From assembly GCA_037179515.1 (NCBI GenBank), contig JAXCGZ010015129.1, forward strand, positions 7,501 through 71,500: a DNA stretch of 64,000 nucleotides. Reading direction: 5' to 3'. The translations under genes were made by a program, and so were the position numbers. Position 1 is the stretch's first letter. The number at the start of each line of letters is the position of its first letter. The notes beneath the pieces were generated by a model, which was not told the DNA's origin, made no database searches, and saw nothing but the letters and a program-made list of their open reading frames with translations. Below, piece after piece: positions 40,200 to 52,917 of this stretch. This DNA comes from Halocaridina rubra. Lineage: Eukaryota; Arthropoda; Malacostraca; Decapoda; Atyidae.

Positions 40200-41260
40200 G
40201 AAATTTACGTTGCGTGCTGTTATTTATAATGAAAAGGGTGTTTTTTTTAACAGTGTAGGGAGGGTTTATACAGTTCGTAAACGAAAAAATAATTGTAAAT
40301 GAGTATGAGTGTCACATCATCATCACCTCATTCATCGTAATTTTATCTATCACTTTCATAAAAATTTACGTTGCTTGCTGTTATTTATAATGTAAAGGGT
40401 GTTTTTTTAACAGTGCAGGGAGGGTTTATACAGTACGTAAACGAAAAAATAATTGTAAATGGGTATGTATGTCACGTCATTATCACCTCATTCACCTTAA
40501 TTTTATCTTTCACTTTCATAAAAATTTACGTTGCTTGCTGTTATTTATAATGTAAAGGGTGTTTTTTTAACAGTGCAGGGAGGGTTTATACAGTACGTAA
40601 ACAAAAAAATAATTGTAAATGAGTATGTATGTCACGTCATTATCACCTCATTCACCGTAATTTTATCTATCACTTTCATAAAAATTTACGTTGCTTGCTG
40701 TTATTTATAGTGTAAAGGGTGTTTTTTTTTAACAGTGCAGGGAGGGTTTATACAGTACGTAAACGAAAAAATAATTGTAAATGAGTATGTATGTCACGTC
40801 ATTATCTCCTCATTCACCGTAATTTTATCTATCACTTTCATAAAAATTTACGTTGCTTGCTGTTATTTATAATGTAAAGGGTGTTTTTTTAACAGTGCAG
40901 GGAGGGTTTATACAGTACGTAAACGAAAAAATAATTGTAAATGAGTATGTATATCACGTCATTATCACCTCATTCACTGTAATTTTATCTATCACTTTCA
41001 TAAAAATTTACGTTGCTTACTGTTATTTATAATGTAAAGGGTGTTTTTTTAACAGTGCAGGGAGGGTTTATACAGTTCGTAAACAAAAAAATAATTGTAA
41101 ATGGGTATGTATGTCACGTCATCATCACCTCATTCACCGTAATTTTATCTATCACTTTCATAAAAATTTACGTTGCTTGCTGTTATTTATAATGTAAAGG
41201 GTGTTTTTTTTTTACAGTGCAGGGAGGGTTTATACAGTACGTAAACGAAAAAATAATTGT
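40200..41260. repeat. 160-bp minisatellite array (TA4)
   Basis: The most regular array in the window. The CAGTGCAGGG landmark is at 40411, 40571, 40733, 40893 and 41053, giving a period of 160-162 bp. It stops at AAAATAATTGT, where LINE-A6 begins, and resumes with ATTGTAAATGAG at 45031. Confidence 0.92.
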
Positions 41261-41349
41261 GATTACCTAATTGTGATTACCTAATTGTGTTTACGGGAAA
41301 GAGCCCAAAGCTCGTATCTTCCCGTCTCCTCATCGGTTCCATTTTATAC

Positions 41350-44185
41350 TTAGTGATACTTATCATACCTGTCCTTAAAACTATGGATTGAGATAGCATT
41401 AACTACCTCCTCGCTTAGCGAATTCCAATTATCAACTACTCTTACACTGAAAAAGTATTTCCTTACATCCTGCAAAGAAGTTTTCTTACGAAGCTTCAAA
41501 CTATGACCTCTAGTTCTAGAGCCAGCCATATCAAAATATCGATCCCTATCCACTCTATCATAACCATGAAGGAATTCAAAGACTGTCACCATATCCCCCC
41601 TCACTCTTCTAGCTTCGAGTGATGGTAAGTCTAATTCCCTCAGCCTCTCATCATAACTGAGATTGCGTATTTCTGGCACCAGTTTCGTGGCATGTCTTTG
41701 AACTTTTTCAAGCTTAGCTATGTGCTTTTTCAAGTGCGGATTCCAAAAGGGGGCTGCATATTCGAGTTTTGGCCTCACATAGGTTACATAAATATTTCTG
41801 AACATTTCCTTGTCCATGTGCCTGAAGGCTACCCTTACATTTGATAAGAATGCATATGCTGCCCTTACTATGCCATTTATACGTATTTCTGGAGACAAAT
41901 CTGCCAGTATGTTTACTCCTAGATCTCTCTCATTTTCTGTCTCTTGAAGTTGTACTCCAGCCACCGAGTAGTCAAGCTTGGGCCTTCTTGCACTTGTACC
42001 CATTCTCATTACCTTACATTTTGAAGTATTGAATTTCATTAGCCACTTTTCTGACCACTCATGCAGATTATTTAGATCCTCCTGAAGTTCTCTACCATTG
42101 TTCTCGTTTTTTACTTTCTTCACAATCTTTGCATCATCTGCAAACATATTCATGAATGAATTTACAGACTCTGGTAGGTCATTTACATATATAAGGAACA
42201 AAAGTGGCCCTAAAACTGAACCCTGTGGAACTCCACTACTAACTCTTCTCCATTCAGACACTGAGTGTCTTACTCTAACCCTCTGTTCCCTTCCTTCTAA
42301 GTAAGTTTTTATCCATTCCAAAACATTTCCACCTATTCTAGCCATTGATTGCAGCTTCCTAATAAGTCTCCCATGTGGAACAGTGTCAAACGCTTTCTGG
42401 AAGTCTAGGAATATGCAATCTGCCCAGCCCTCTCTTTCCTGTAAGATTTGGCTTACCTCATCATAAAATTCTAATAAGTTTGTTACTGTTGATCTACCTT
42501 CTCTGAAGCCATGTTGCCTCACTGACAAAAAGTTGAAGGATTCCAAGTGAAGAGAGATATGTTTCCTTAGTAGTTTCTCCATAACTTTGCAAACTATGCT
42601 GGTCAAGGAAACTGGTCTATAGTTCAGAGCCGTATCCCTCCTTCCCTTTTTGAAGATAGGTATCACATTTGCTTGTTTCCAGCATCTTGGAATCTCCCCC
42701 GACTTCAGTGACTTTTTAAATATGATACTTAGTGCCACTGATATTGTGTTTGCGCATTTTTTAAGCACATGAGGGGATATGTCATCAGGACCTGTAGCTT
42801 TATGAACATCTAAATCCATCAGCGCTTTGCATACCTCTGTGGCTGTAAGGTTGATGTTCTCTAATACCGGCCCTTGAGCTTCTATCACTGCAATCTGGGG
42901 GGGTCGGGGTATTTTCTACTGTAAATACTGACTGAAACTCCTTGTTCAATTCTTTGCAGATCTCTTCATCCGTCTCAGTGATGCTTCCATCCGCTCTCTT
43001 TAGCCTTAAAACCTGTTCTTTTACCTTCAGTTTTCCTCTGATAAAGCTGTGGAAAAGCTTGGGATTTTCTTTAGCCTTCCTGGTGATGTCCCTCTCATAG
43101 TCTCTCTCTGCCTCTCTCCTTTTACTTAGGTAGTCATTTCTTGCTCTTTTGTAGGTTTGCCAGGCATTTACATTTTTTCTCCTCCTATACCTTTTCCAGC
43201 ATTTGTCTCTCCACTCCTTAGCTCTTTTACACCCATTATCGAACCATTTCTCTCTGGCATGAATTACACCTACTTTGGTGACAGGTATGCAGCAATCTAC
43301 TATCTTCCCATATATCTCACAAAAGATGTCATACATTTCTTGTACAGATTTGTTGTAAAATAAGGTTCTCCAGTCAATAACTGCAAAAAGCTCATTCATT
43401 TTGATGTAATCTCCTTTCGGATAGTTCCTCCTCATGTCCTCAGTGCCTCTACTCTCAGGAAGAATATCTTCAATGATATACTCCATCAACAACACACAGT
43501 GGTCACTCTTTCCAATTGGTGGTTCATACTCAATTTTTTCAATATCCAACACATTATCTGTGAACACTAGATCAAGTAGTGATGGCTCATCCCCACCCCT
43601 GGCCCTTGTTGGTTCCATTACATGTTGGTGTAGGAAATTCCCTTGTACGCAATCTAGGAATCTTGCCCCGAATGAGTCCTCACCACTGTGTGGGTCAAGA
43701 TTTATCCAATCTATCTCTTTATGATTAAAGTCTCCCATAATCAAAATCCTACATTTTTTTCCCGTGCCATGTTAACAACTGAGTTTATGACTTCAATAGT
43801 ACCTATATGACTTTCCTCATAAACTTCAAGCCTATTTTGGTTCCTTGGTGGGTTGTATACAACAGTTATTATAATGCTCTCTGACCCAGTATTTATGCGA
43901 GCAACAAGAAATTCCTTGAACTCACTTTCTATAGCCAAGTTTATTTCTTCAACTTGAATCCTTTCACTTATGAGCAGTGCTATCCCTCCACCAGTCCTCT
44001 CAGATCTTTCAACCCTTAGTATTCTGAAGCCCTTAGGAAAAACTGTGACACTGTTTATGTCCTCACTCAACTTAGTCTCTGTAATTGCTACTATATCTGC
44101 CTTACTGTTGTGAATCCTATCTTTTAATTCTACTGCCTTACCAGCTAATCCATCAGCATTTGTGTATAACAATCTTAATGAGGCC
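41350..44185 (-). pseudogene. LINE-A6 ORF2, two frame breaks
   Basis: The endonuclease N-part (44172-43741) keeps LYTNADGLAGK and AITETKLSED, with the catalytic Glu intact unlike A2. It breaks at the seven-A run (43754-43760). The next frame (43744-42800) has MIMGDFNHKEIDW, GKSDHCVLL and the linker. An extra base in a G-run near 42899 shifts the frame. The third frame (42888-41350) is a full RT: KATGPDD, YRPVSLTS, FLDFQKAFDTVPH, GVPQGSVLGPL, MFADDAK, ending DRYDKYH. Only one unshared lesion (the G-run) separates it from the family layout. Confidence 0.87.
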
Positions 44186-45030
44186 CCATCCCCTGATCTT
44201 CTGTCATTATCTTCTTTATCTCCCCTTTGTCTGGAAGAACTCTGAAACGAAAATTTTTCTTCTCTTCTTCATTTCTTTCATCATTTAACCTTCTTGCCTC
44301 TTGCAACAAGTTTTTGATCTTTCCCATCTCTTCCTGTGTTCTGTATCGTCTAATGAACACTTCTTTGAATTCTTGAAGGTCTTTTAGACTTTTTTTTCTC
44401 AACAATATTTCCCTACATGTTTCCCCTCTCTCAAAGGTTACTTTTGTTGGTCTCGGCTTTCCTTCCCTCGAATTTTTACCTAGTTGGTGTATGTTTACAA
44501 TATCCTCAGGACCACAAACTACTCCAAGCTTTCTTATCAGGTCTACAACCCTAGCTTTATTTTCTTCAAGTCTACCCTGCCATGTTGGCTCCTGGGATTC
44601 GCTTATGCCTGAGATTACCACTGTCTTCTCCTTATCAAGTGCCTGTCTGATGAGTGGGTTTGCCCTTTCCATCACAACGTCTTTCATTTTTTCGATTACT
44701 GTCTCTTTATAGTCAGCTGTTTGTATGTTTTCCAGTGCCACCACCTTTACAGCCTCTTTTACTGCCACATTCCCCTTTAGTGCATCAGCAAAGGAAGTTT
44801 TCATGGCATCATTTTCCATATTCAGCTCCTGGAACTCTTTTCTGAACTGTTCAATGTTTTCCTTAATCTGGACATTCCAAGCAGCAATCTCGTCTCTCTC
44901 AGAAGAGAGCAGTGAACTAACATCTAATTCCTTTAGGTTGTCATTCAGCTGTTTGTTTTTATCTTCTTGTTTAGAAATTCTAGATTCTAGTTGACTCTTT
45001 TACCCTTCCAGCTTCTTTATTCTTTTTTCT
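44175..45030 (-). pseudogene. LINE-A6 ORF1, 5'-truncated
   Basis: Matches A2 ORF1 from within the coiled coil to the C-terminal DQGMGPH. It contains one TAA at about 45000 in place of a Glu codon (after LEG), and the open part downstream includes the RRM-like region (KTVVISGI). The stop overlaps the ORF2 start region as in A2. Confidence 0.85.
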
Positions 45031-45288
45031 ATTGTAAATGAGTATGTATGTCACGTCATTATCACCTCATTCACCGTAATTTTATCTATCACTTTCATAA
45101 AAATTTACGTTGCTTGCTGTTATTTATAATGTAAAGGGTGTTTTTTTTAACAGTGCAGGGAGGGTTTATACAGTGTAAACGTAAAAGTATATTGAAATAT
45201 CTATGTACATATAGGCGGATCCTACTTCGCGGATTTCCTGGTTCGCGCCGGGTCCCGGAACCGAACTACCGCGATAAGTGAGGCAACA

Positions 45289-45291
<3 letters not shown>

Positions 45292-45365
<74 letters not shown>
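45292..45365. repeat. (TA)n microsatellite between TA4 and D3
   Basis: About 73 bp of TA repeat following the right TIR of TA4. Confidence 0.95.
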
Positions 45366-45366
<1 letters not shown>

Positions 45367-45600
45367 CGAGGATAGGTTCTCAAAAGGCTCAAGTGATATA
45401 AATTACATGTAATTTAAATAGTCTATTTCCATAAGGAATAATGTTAATATACATAGATGCATTCCACAAGTGTGCATTAACACACTATAACAAACCAAAA
45501 AAGCTAAGTAATACACATCATATCCAAGCTAAAATATGTATGTAATCTAAAAATTAAAAAGTACAGTAAAGATATACAGATAAAAAAAATTAAAAATTAA
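45366..45600 (-). mobile_element. D3: diverged D-family end fragment
   Basis: Read on the minus strand it parallels the right ~200 bp of D1: GAGAACCTATCCTCG, TTCCTTATGGAAATAG, a TGGAATGCATCTATG block and ACACTATTCCAAAGATA-like sequence. Similarity is clear but lower than between D1 and D2. The TIR itself is not preserved. Confidence 0.5.
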
Positions 45601-45659
45601 CTCACTCAAATATGGTGGACACCATGTGTGTGGTGGTGGTGATCAGAGTGTTTAGCCAT

Positions 45660-45743
45660 AACTACTTTCTGGCTGGGATAATCACCCTTATTGGAGTTAA
45701 ATTTTAACATAAGTCCTTACTGTACTTGTCCAACAATGATTTA

Positions 45744-45824
<81 letters not shown>

Positions 45825-45891
45825 ATTTTATTTATTTACATTTGTATTTATATATTGGTCTATCTATATATCTATCTATCTATCTATCTAT

Positions 45892-45972
<81 letters not shown>
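45660..45972 (-). repeat. F1: composite GAGTCATAAATCA repeat with (CT)n and (TA)n
   Basis: On the minus strand the order is (TA)n (45897-45972), a TATC-rich spacer, (GA)n (45747-45822), GTCATAAATCAT, then ACTCCAATAAGGGTGAT. F2 shows the same order on the plus strand. This is a shared repeat unit of unknown class. Confidence 0.6.
45747..45822. repeat. (CT)n microsatellite
   Basis: About 76 bp of CT dinucleotide inside F1. Confidence 0.95.
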
Positions 45973-45975
<3 letters not shown>

Positions 45976-46262
45976 TAATCCCTTGCTATTTCGTGGTTCA
46001 CCTATCGTGAATTCAGTGCATCGCCGATTCTTTTGGCAATTTTTTTTTCTTTTGACACCAGGACTGGCAAAAAAATTATAAATTAAGACAGCCTTTATTA
46101 GGATGTAAAGAGAAACAGAGATGGAGAGTGTAATGACCTGTCAGATGTGAAGGGATTTTATAAGATGTGTAATGAATACCTTGTTCTCTGCTGGGTTTTA
46201 CTATACCTCTGCATTACTTTCGTGATGTCTATTCCAATAATACTTCTTAGATCTTATTATTA

Positions 46263-46321
<59 letters not shown>

Positions 46322-46354
46322 GACAATAAGTTTCCTTTGATGATGATTGTGGAG

Positions 46355-46428
<74 letters not shown>

Positions 46429-46447
46429 GGACTCATCATTGTTTGTA

Positions 46448-47363
46448 CACTCAGTGTCTGAATGGAGAAGAGTTAGTAGTGGAGTTCCACAGGGTTCAGT
46501 TTTAGGGCCACTTTTGTTCCTTGTATATGTAAATGACCTACCAGAGTCTATAAATTCATTCATGAATATGTTTGCAGATGATGCAAAGATTGTGAAGAAA
46601 GTAAAAAACGAGAACAATGGTAGAGAACTTCAGGAGGATCTAAATAATCTGCATGAGTGGTCAGAAAAGTGGCTAATGAAATTCAATACTTCAAAATGTA
46701 AGGTAATGAGAATGGGTACAAGTGCAAGAAGGCCCAAGCTTGACTACTCGGTGGCTGGAGTACAACTTCAAGAGACAGAAAATGAGAGAGATCTAGGAGT
46801 AAACATACTGGCAGATTTGTCTCCAGAAATACATATAAATGGCATAATAAGGGCAGCATATGCATTCTTATCAAATGTAAGGGTAGCCTTCAGGCACATG
46901 GACAAGGAAATGTTCAGAAATATTTATGTAACCTATGTGAGGCCAAAACTCGAATATGCAGCCCCCTTTTGGAATCCGCACTTGAAAAAGCACATAGCTA
47001 AGCTTGAAAAAGTTCAAAGACATGCCACGAAACTGATGCCAGAAATACGCAATCTCAGTTATGATGAGAGGCTGAGGGAATTAGACTTACCATCACTCGA
47101 AGCTAGAAGAGTGAAGGGGGGATATGGTGACAGTCTTTAAATTCCTTCATGGTTATGATAGAGTGGATAGGGATCGATATTTCGATATGGCTGGCTCTAG
47201 AACTATAGGTCATAGTTTGAAGCTTCGTAAGAAAACTTCTTTGCAGGATGTAAGGAAATACTTTTTCAGTGTAAGAGTAGTTGATAATTGGAATTCGCTA
47301 AGCGAGGAGGTAGTTAATGCTATCTCAATCCATAGTTTTAAGGACAGGTATGATAAGTATCAC
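46448..47363 (+). pseudogene. LINE-A7 RT C-terminal fragment
   Basis: The open frame runs out of the ATT repeat of E4 into LINE-A sequence: SVSEWRRVSSGVPQGSVL, MFADDAK, then VRPKLEYAAPFWNPH. An extra G near 47114 shifts the frame to VFKFLHGYDRVDRDRYFDM..., which reaches DRYDKYH, and its stop codon is lost to the LINE-B2 insertion. The apparent Ile-rich N-terminus is microsatellite, not protein. Confidence 0.85.
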
Positions 47364-50300
47364 TCCAGACAGTTCCAGGTTGAATCTTCCTTCAGGACGG
47401 TTCTTTCCTCATGCCTACATCTACACTGAATATTCTGGCATATTCATTACACATCTCTTGCTATTCCATTACATTTGACAAGTCACGACATTCTGCACAT
47501 CTGTCTCTTTTACTTTCCTTTTCCTCACATTTTGTCATTATTTATGGAAGGTTGACAACTAATGGCCGCCAGTACCCGGCATAGTGGGGTGCGAAGAATC
47601 TCCGGGGTTGGTGTTGACTCCACCATTGGCTTGAGGGCAGACATGCCTGGTGGTAGTAATGATTCTGCTCTTAACCTTGCACCTCCAAATAGATCTGCTT
47701 CTTTCACTCTTCACTATTCAAACATTCGTGGGCTGAACTCTAATCTTTCGGCTGTGGAACAGCACTTGGGCTCTTTCCTCCCTAACCTCCTCCTCCTATC
47801 TGAAACTCAGTTGTCTATACATGCTTCCACTGACCCTTTCCAAATCTCCCACTATAATCTGTATACTCGTTTTCGTTCCAAAGGTGGGGTCTGTGCTTAC
47901 TGCAACATTAACACTCCTACTGTAAGGCTCATGGACCTTGAATCTCCTGACTTTGATGTTCTCTGGCTAAAAGTCTATCTCTCCACTACCACTATCATCC
48001 TTTGCTTCTGCTACTGTTCTCCAAACTCCACCGAGTTTGTATCTTTCTTTGAATATCTCTCCTCGTGCCATGAGTCCTTGCTATCTTCTCACCCACATGC
48101 CGAAGTTCTCTACATTGGAGACTTCAATGTACACCACAGTGAGTGGCTTCATTCTTCTCACACTGATATGGGAGGAAGCGAGGCTCTTGCTTTTTCTATT
48201 ACTCATGATCTGGAGCAAATTATTAAACATCCTACTCGTGTTCCTGATCGTCACGAACATGCTGCTAACATTCTTGACCTTATTTTTACTTCTAATCCTT
48301 CAAACTACTCTTATTCCGTGCTTTCCCCTCTTGGTAAATCTGACCACTCCATGATCTCTGTCTCTTCCATTTTCGCTCCCCCTCCACCAATCCCTCCTAC
48401 TCAATGCCGCCTTTGGCACTTCGAGCGAACTCAATATGAAAATTTGCGTAACTTTCTCTTTGACTTTCCATGGGATGACTACTGCTTTCAGTCCCGCAAC
48501 CCTGATCGGGTAGCTGTAAAAGTTGCCGAGATCGTGACCACGGGAATGGAGGCGTACATCCCCTCTTCTACAAAAACTTTCTCTCCCCCTAAACCTTGGT
48601 TTGACCGTGCCTGCTCCATGGCTATACAGGCTAGGAATCAGGCTCACCGACCTTACCTAGCCTCTCCTTCCGATTTAACTCGCTCTGCTTTTATTATAGC
48701 TAGGAATCGCTGTACAGCTCAGATTCGAAGGTCTAAGGCTTCCTTTATAAGAAGGAAAGTTGATGACCTTAACTCCTCTCCCACTGACAAATGCTTCTGG
48801 TCCTTAGCCAAAAACCTCTCCAAAAACTTCTGTAACCCAAGCTTTCCCCCTCTCATTCGTTCTGATGGTTCTATAGCTTGCTCTCCCACTGACAAAGCCA
48901 CTCTCATTGGCTCTCATTTTTCTGCCAACTCTTCTATCAACGATTCCAGCACACCTGTTCCTCAGTCTTTTCCCCTCTCTAACCCTATGCCCTCCCTTAT
49001 CCTTTCTTCACGCAAAGTTCATAAGGTTCTTCGCTCTCTAAAGACAAACAAGGCATCTGGTCCCGATGGTATCCCTGCAAGGTTCCTTAAGGAATTTGCA
49101 GATGAACTGGCTCCCGTGCTTTGCCATCTTTTTCGCCTCATTCTGTCAACCAGTATCTATCCTTCATCTTGGAAGCATGCTCTTGTTCAACCTGTTCCTA
49201 AGAAGGGTGACCGCTCTATTCCTTCTAACTACCGACCTATTGCTCTAACCTCCTCTATTGCTAAAGTTTTCGAAACTTTGCTCAATGCTCACTTCTTGAA
49301 ACGCCTTGAATCTAACTCACTTATCTCCGATCACCAGTACGGCTTCTGCAAGGCAAGATCCACTGGTGATCTCCTGTCCTATCTTACTCATGTATGGTCA
49401 TCTTCTCTGAGGAACTATGGGGAATCCTTTGTCGTCGCCCTTGATATCTCTAAGGCTTTTGACAGAGTCTGGCACAAAGCTCTGTTGGCCAAACTCCCTG
49501 CCTACGGCTTTACCCCTTCTTTCTGTTCTCTGATTTCCAGTTTTCTTACTGACCGTTCTATATCTGTAGTTGTTGATGGCGCGACATCTAGCCCTTTCTC
49601 TGTGTCCTGTGGTGTTCCACAGGGCTCTGTTCTTTCACCTACTCTCTTCCTTCTCTTCATCAATGATCTTCTACAGTCCCCATCTACCTCTCTTCTTCAT
49701 GCCTTTGCCGATGACTCTACCCTTCACTTTTCCTCTGCCTTTTCTTCACAACCTTCATCTGTAACTCGTAATCAATCTCGTATCACTCTTTCTTCTACTC
49801 TTAACTCCGATTTGCAGAGAGTATCTGAATGGGGCACTCAAAATTTAGTTAAATTCAATGCCTCCAAGACACAGTTTCTGGCTATCTCTTTATCTTCTTC
49901 TCCTCCAGATAACCCTATTGTCTTCGAAACTAATGAAATTTACCCTCTTAACTCTATCAATATATTAGGAATCCACATAGCCTCTAACTTGTCTTGGAGG
50001 AATCACATAATCCAAATTTCTAAATCTTCATCCAAAAAATTGGGGGTTTTGTTTCGTTTTCGTTATTACTTTTCCTCATTGCAGTTACTTAAAATTTACA
50101 AAGGTCTTATCCGCCCCTGCTTAGAATACTGCTCACACATCTGGGGTGCTTCTTCCTTTACTTATCTTCTTGATAGGGTTCAATCTAAGGCAGTCAGACT
50201 TATTAATGATCCTTCTCTTACTTCTAACTTGGATTCTCTCTCTCTTCGCCATAAGGTATCTTCCCTTTCGCTTTTCTATCGCTACTACTTCCATCGCTGC

Positions 50301-50732
50301 TCTGATGAGTTGGCGAGTTGCATCCCTCCTCCACTGCCGAGGCCGCGTAACACTCGCCAAGCGGCCTCATCTCACAGGTACTGTGTGGAGATTTGTAGCT
50401 CGTGGATTGGTCGGTGCAGCGACTGCTTCTTCCCATCTACCTCCAGACTCTGGAACTCTCTTCCTCCTTCTGTCTTTCCTAGTTCTTAGACCTTTCATCC
50501 TTCAAAAAGCAGATCTATCGTCATCTCAGAGCCTAGTCCTCCATATCTCTGGGTCCTCTTTACTTTGACTGTTTTTTCTGTCTGTCGTTTTCCTTTGTGT
50601 GACATTACCTCATCTCTGCCTTGCCCTTAACCTTTTCTTTTCCTTCGTCTTGGTATTTTCTCGTGCCCGGGCCTTTGTTGATGAGGGCAGTTCCTGCCTA
50701 TCCCGGTGTCACACTCTTAAAAAAAAAAAAAA
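47364..50732 (+). mobile_element. LINE-B copy B2, full-length and apparently intact
   Basis: The 5' end TCCAGACAGTTCCAGGTTGA matches the 5' end of B1. It has a short ~198-bp 5' leader, one long ORF, a ~230-bp 3' UTR ending CCCGGTGTCACACTCTT, and a 14-base poly-A. It sits in the 3' UTR of LINE-A7. The target reads AGTATCAC / GTAAAATGG; a short duplication involving AGTA is possible but not certain. No separate ORF1 is visible upstream. Confidence 0.92.
47562..50489 (+). CDS. LINE-B2 endonuclease-reverse transcriptase, 975 aa
   Basis: Uninterrupted single ORF from the ATG at 47562. APE-type endonuclease: YSNIRGLNSN (Asn 54), LSETQL (Glu 81), YIGDFNVHHSEW (Asp/Asn 187-189), LDLIFTS, and GKSDHS (Ser-Asp-His 260-262). 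Reverse transcriptase: KASGPDGIPARFLKE, YRPIALTSS, VVALDISKAFDRVWH (Asp 628), CGVPQGSVLSP (684-694) and FADDST (Asp 717-718). The C-terminal region ends with RLWNSLPPSVFPSS. Its role would be target nicking and target-primed reverse transcription. All catalytic residues I can identify are present, unlike B1. Expression is not shown by sequence. Confidence 0.92.
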   Translation: MAASTRHSGVRRISGVGVDSTIGLRADMPGGSNDSALNLAPPNRSASFTLHYSNIRGLNSNLSAVEQHLGSFLPNLLLLSETQLSIHASTDPFQISHYNLYTRFRSKGGVCAYCNINTPTVRLMDLESPDFDVLWLKVYLSTTTIILCFCYCSPNSTEFVSFFEYLSSCHESLLSSHPHAEVLYIGDFNVHHSEWLHSSHTDMGGSEALAFSITHDLEQIIKHPTRVPDRHEHAANILDLIFTSNPSNYSYSVLSPLGKSDHSMISVSSIFAPPPPIPPTQCRLWHFERTQYENLRNFLFDFPWDDYCFQSRNPDRVAVKVAEIVTTGMEAYIPSSTKTFSPPKPWFDRACSMAIQARNQAHRPYLASPSDLTRSAFIIARNRCTAQIRRSKASFIRRKVDDLNSSPTDKCFWSLAKNLSKNFCNPSFPPLIRSDGSIACSPTDKATLIGSHFSANSSINDSSTPVPQSFPLSNPMPSLILSSRKVHKVLRSLKTNKASGPDGIPARFLKEFADELAPVLCHLFRLILSTSIYPSSWKHALVQPVPKKGDRSIPSNYRPIALTSSIAKVFETLLNAHFLKRLESNSLISDHQYGFCKARSTGDLLSYLTHVWSSSLRNYGESFVVALDISKAFDRVWHKALLAKLPAYGFTPSFCSLISSFLTDRSISVVVDGATSSPFSVSCGVPQGSVLSPTLFLLFINDLLQSPSTSLLHAFADDSTLHFSSAFSSQPSSVTRNQSRITLSSTLNSDLQRVSEWGTQNLVKFNASKTQFLAISLSSSPPDNPIVFETNEIYPLNSINILGIHIASNLSWRNHIIQISKSSSKKLGVLFRFRYYFSSLQLLKIYKGLIRPCLEYCSHIWGASSFTYLLDRVQSKAVRLINDPSLTSNLDSLSLRHKVSSLSLFYRYYFHRCSDELASCIPPPLPRPRNTRQAASSHRYCVEICSSWIGRCSDCFFPSTSRLWNSLPPSVFPSS

Positions 50733-50818
50733 GTAAAATGGAACCGATCAGGAGACGGGAAGATACGAGCTTTGGGCTCTTTCCCGTAAACACAATTAGG
50801 TAATCACAGTTAGGTAAT

Positions 50819-50909
50819 CTGTTGGTTTATTTACTTTAATAACTGTGTACAGTGCTCCTCCTTAGTTGGCTGGGACAAAGAGAGTGTGGGGGGTTGGGTA
50901 GAATAGAAT

Positions 50910-50993
<84 letters not shown>

Positions 50994-51066
50994 TCCTTAA
51001 GTAACTCTTGTTCATTCAACCAAAACTACATTATTTATTGTAAAAATAATGGTTTAATTGCAAATT
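50819..51066 (+). repeat. E4 loop segment with (GA)n
   Basis: Contains the E-family loop (CTTTAATAACTGTGTACAGT, TTGGCTGGGACAAAGAGAGT), (GA)n at 50914-50989, then AACCAAAACTACATTATTTA and GGTTTAATTGCAAATTCG leading into (AAT)n. Confidence 0.9.
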
Positions 51067-51067
51067 C

Positions 51068-51134
<67 letters not shown>

Positions 51135-51204
51135 TGATAATAATAATAACAGTAATAATAATAATAACCTCCACAATCATCATCAAAGGAAAATTATTGT
51201 TGCC

Positions 51205-51251
<47 letters not shown>

Positions 51252-51572
51252 TAATAATAATAATAAGATCTAAGGAGAATTTTTGGAATAGACATCATTA
51301 AAGTAATGCAGAGGTATATTAAAACCCAGGAGAGAATTGGATATTCATTACACATCTTTTATAATCCCTTCACATCTGACAGGTCATTACACTCTACATC
51401 TCGGATTCTCTTTACAGCCTGATAAAGGCTGTTTTATTTACCATTTTTGGCCCGACCTGGTGTCATAATCATCTTAATATTTTTTTTTTTTTTTTTAGGT
51501 GTTCTTACTTCGCGGAAATTCACTTATCGCGGCCGGTTCCGGAACCGAACTTCTGCGATAAACGAGGGGTTA

Positions 51573-52488
<916 letters not shown>

Positions 52489-52830
52489 GTGATCCCCCCA
52501 TTATCGCGGGGGTTCGGTTCCGGGACCCGGCGCGAAACAGGAAAACTGCGGAGTAGGATCAGCCTATATGTACATAGATATTTTAATTTATTTTTATGTT
52601 TACACCGTATAAACTGTATAAACCCTCCCTGTACTGTTAACAAACCACTCTTTACTTCATAAATAACAGCATGCAAGCGTAAATTTATGTAACATACTCA
52701 TGTACATAGGTATTTTACAATTATTTTTACGTTTACTGTGTAAACCCTCCCTGCACTGTTAAAAAACCACCCTTTACTTTATAAATAACAGCATGCAACG
52801 TAAATTTATATGTATGTGATAGGTAAACTT

Positions 52831-52917
52831 ACCTTATCTGTTATGGTTAACATTTTCCTTTGCCACTTAGGCTCACTACAAGACGCCTTAGAAGATGAAG
52901 GATGCTTGGGAGGCATT
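52831..52917 (-). pseudogene. Tigger transposase N-terminal remnant (TA7)
   Basis: Minus-strand ATG at 52917. It encodes MPPKHPSSSKAS, then the start of the helix-turn-helix (ITDKV), and then jumps into a 160-bp monomer. Only about 29 codons remain. Confidence 0.75.

Larger units (their letters stand above)
41261..45030 (-). mobile_element. LINE-A copy A6, nearly full-length (3.8 kb)
   Basis: The tail (GATTACCTAATTG) begins right after ATAATTGT of a monomer. The 5' end is cut inside the ORF1 coiled coil. The array resumes with ATTGTAAATGAG, so ATTGT may be a 5-bp target duplication. It is nearly identical to A2 through ORF1 and the endonuclease, which points to a recent common source. Confidence 0.9.
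40053..45291. mobile_element. TA4: TIR element filled with 160-bp minisatellite
   Basis: The ends are CAGTGTTACCCCGGTTATTC and ...GATAAGTGAGGCAACACTG, each in (TA)n. Outside LINE-A6 the interior is about seven 160-bp monomers. No transposase remnant. It has the same architecture as TA3 and TA6. Confidence 0.88.
46448..50818 (+). mobile_element. LINE-A copy A7, itself split by LINE-B2
   Basis: 5'-truncated at ACTCAGTGTCTGAATGG within the RT. LINE-A sequence runs to 47363 (GATAAGTATCAC), then LINE-B2 intervenes. The LINE-A 3' UTR resumes at 50733 (GTAAAATGGAACCGATCAGG) and ends with the tail AATTAGGTAATCACAGTTAG at about 50818. It is the only LINE-A copy here not in the 160-bp minisatellite or in another LINE-A. 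Confidence 0.9.

Noticed and set aside
40200..41260. Regular 160-bp repeats as a CRISPR array or centromeric satellite
   Set aside because: The whole unit is repeated with no variable spacers, and the arrays are bounded by transposon TIRs and only a few kilobases long. The genome is eukaryotic.
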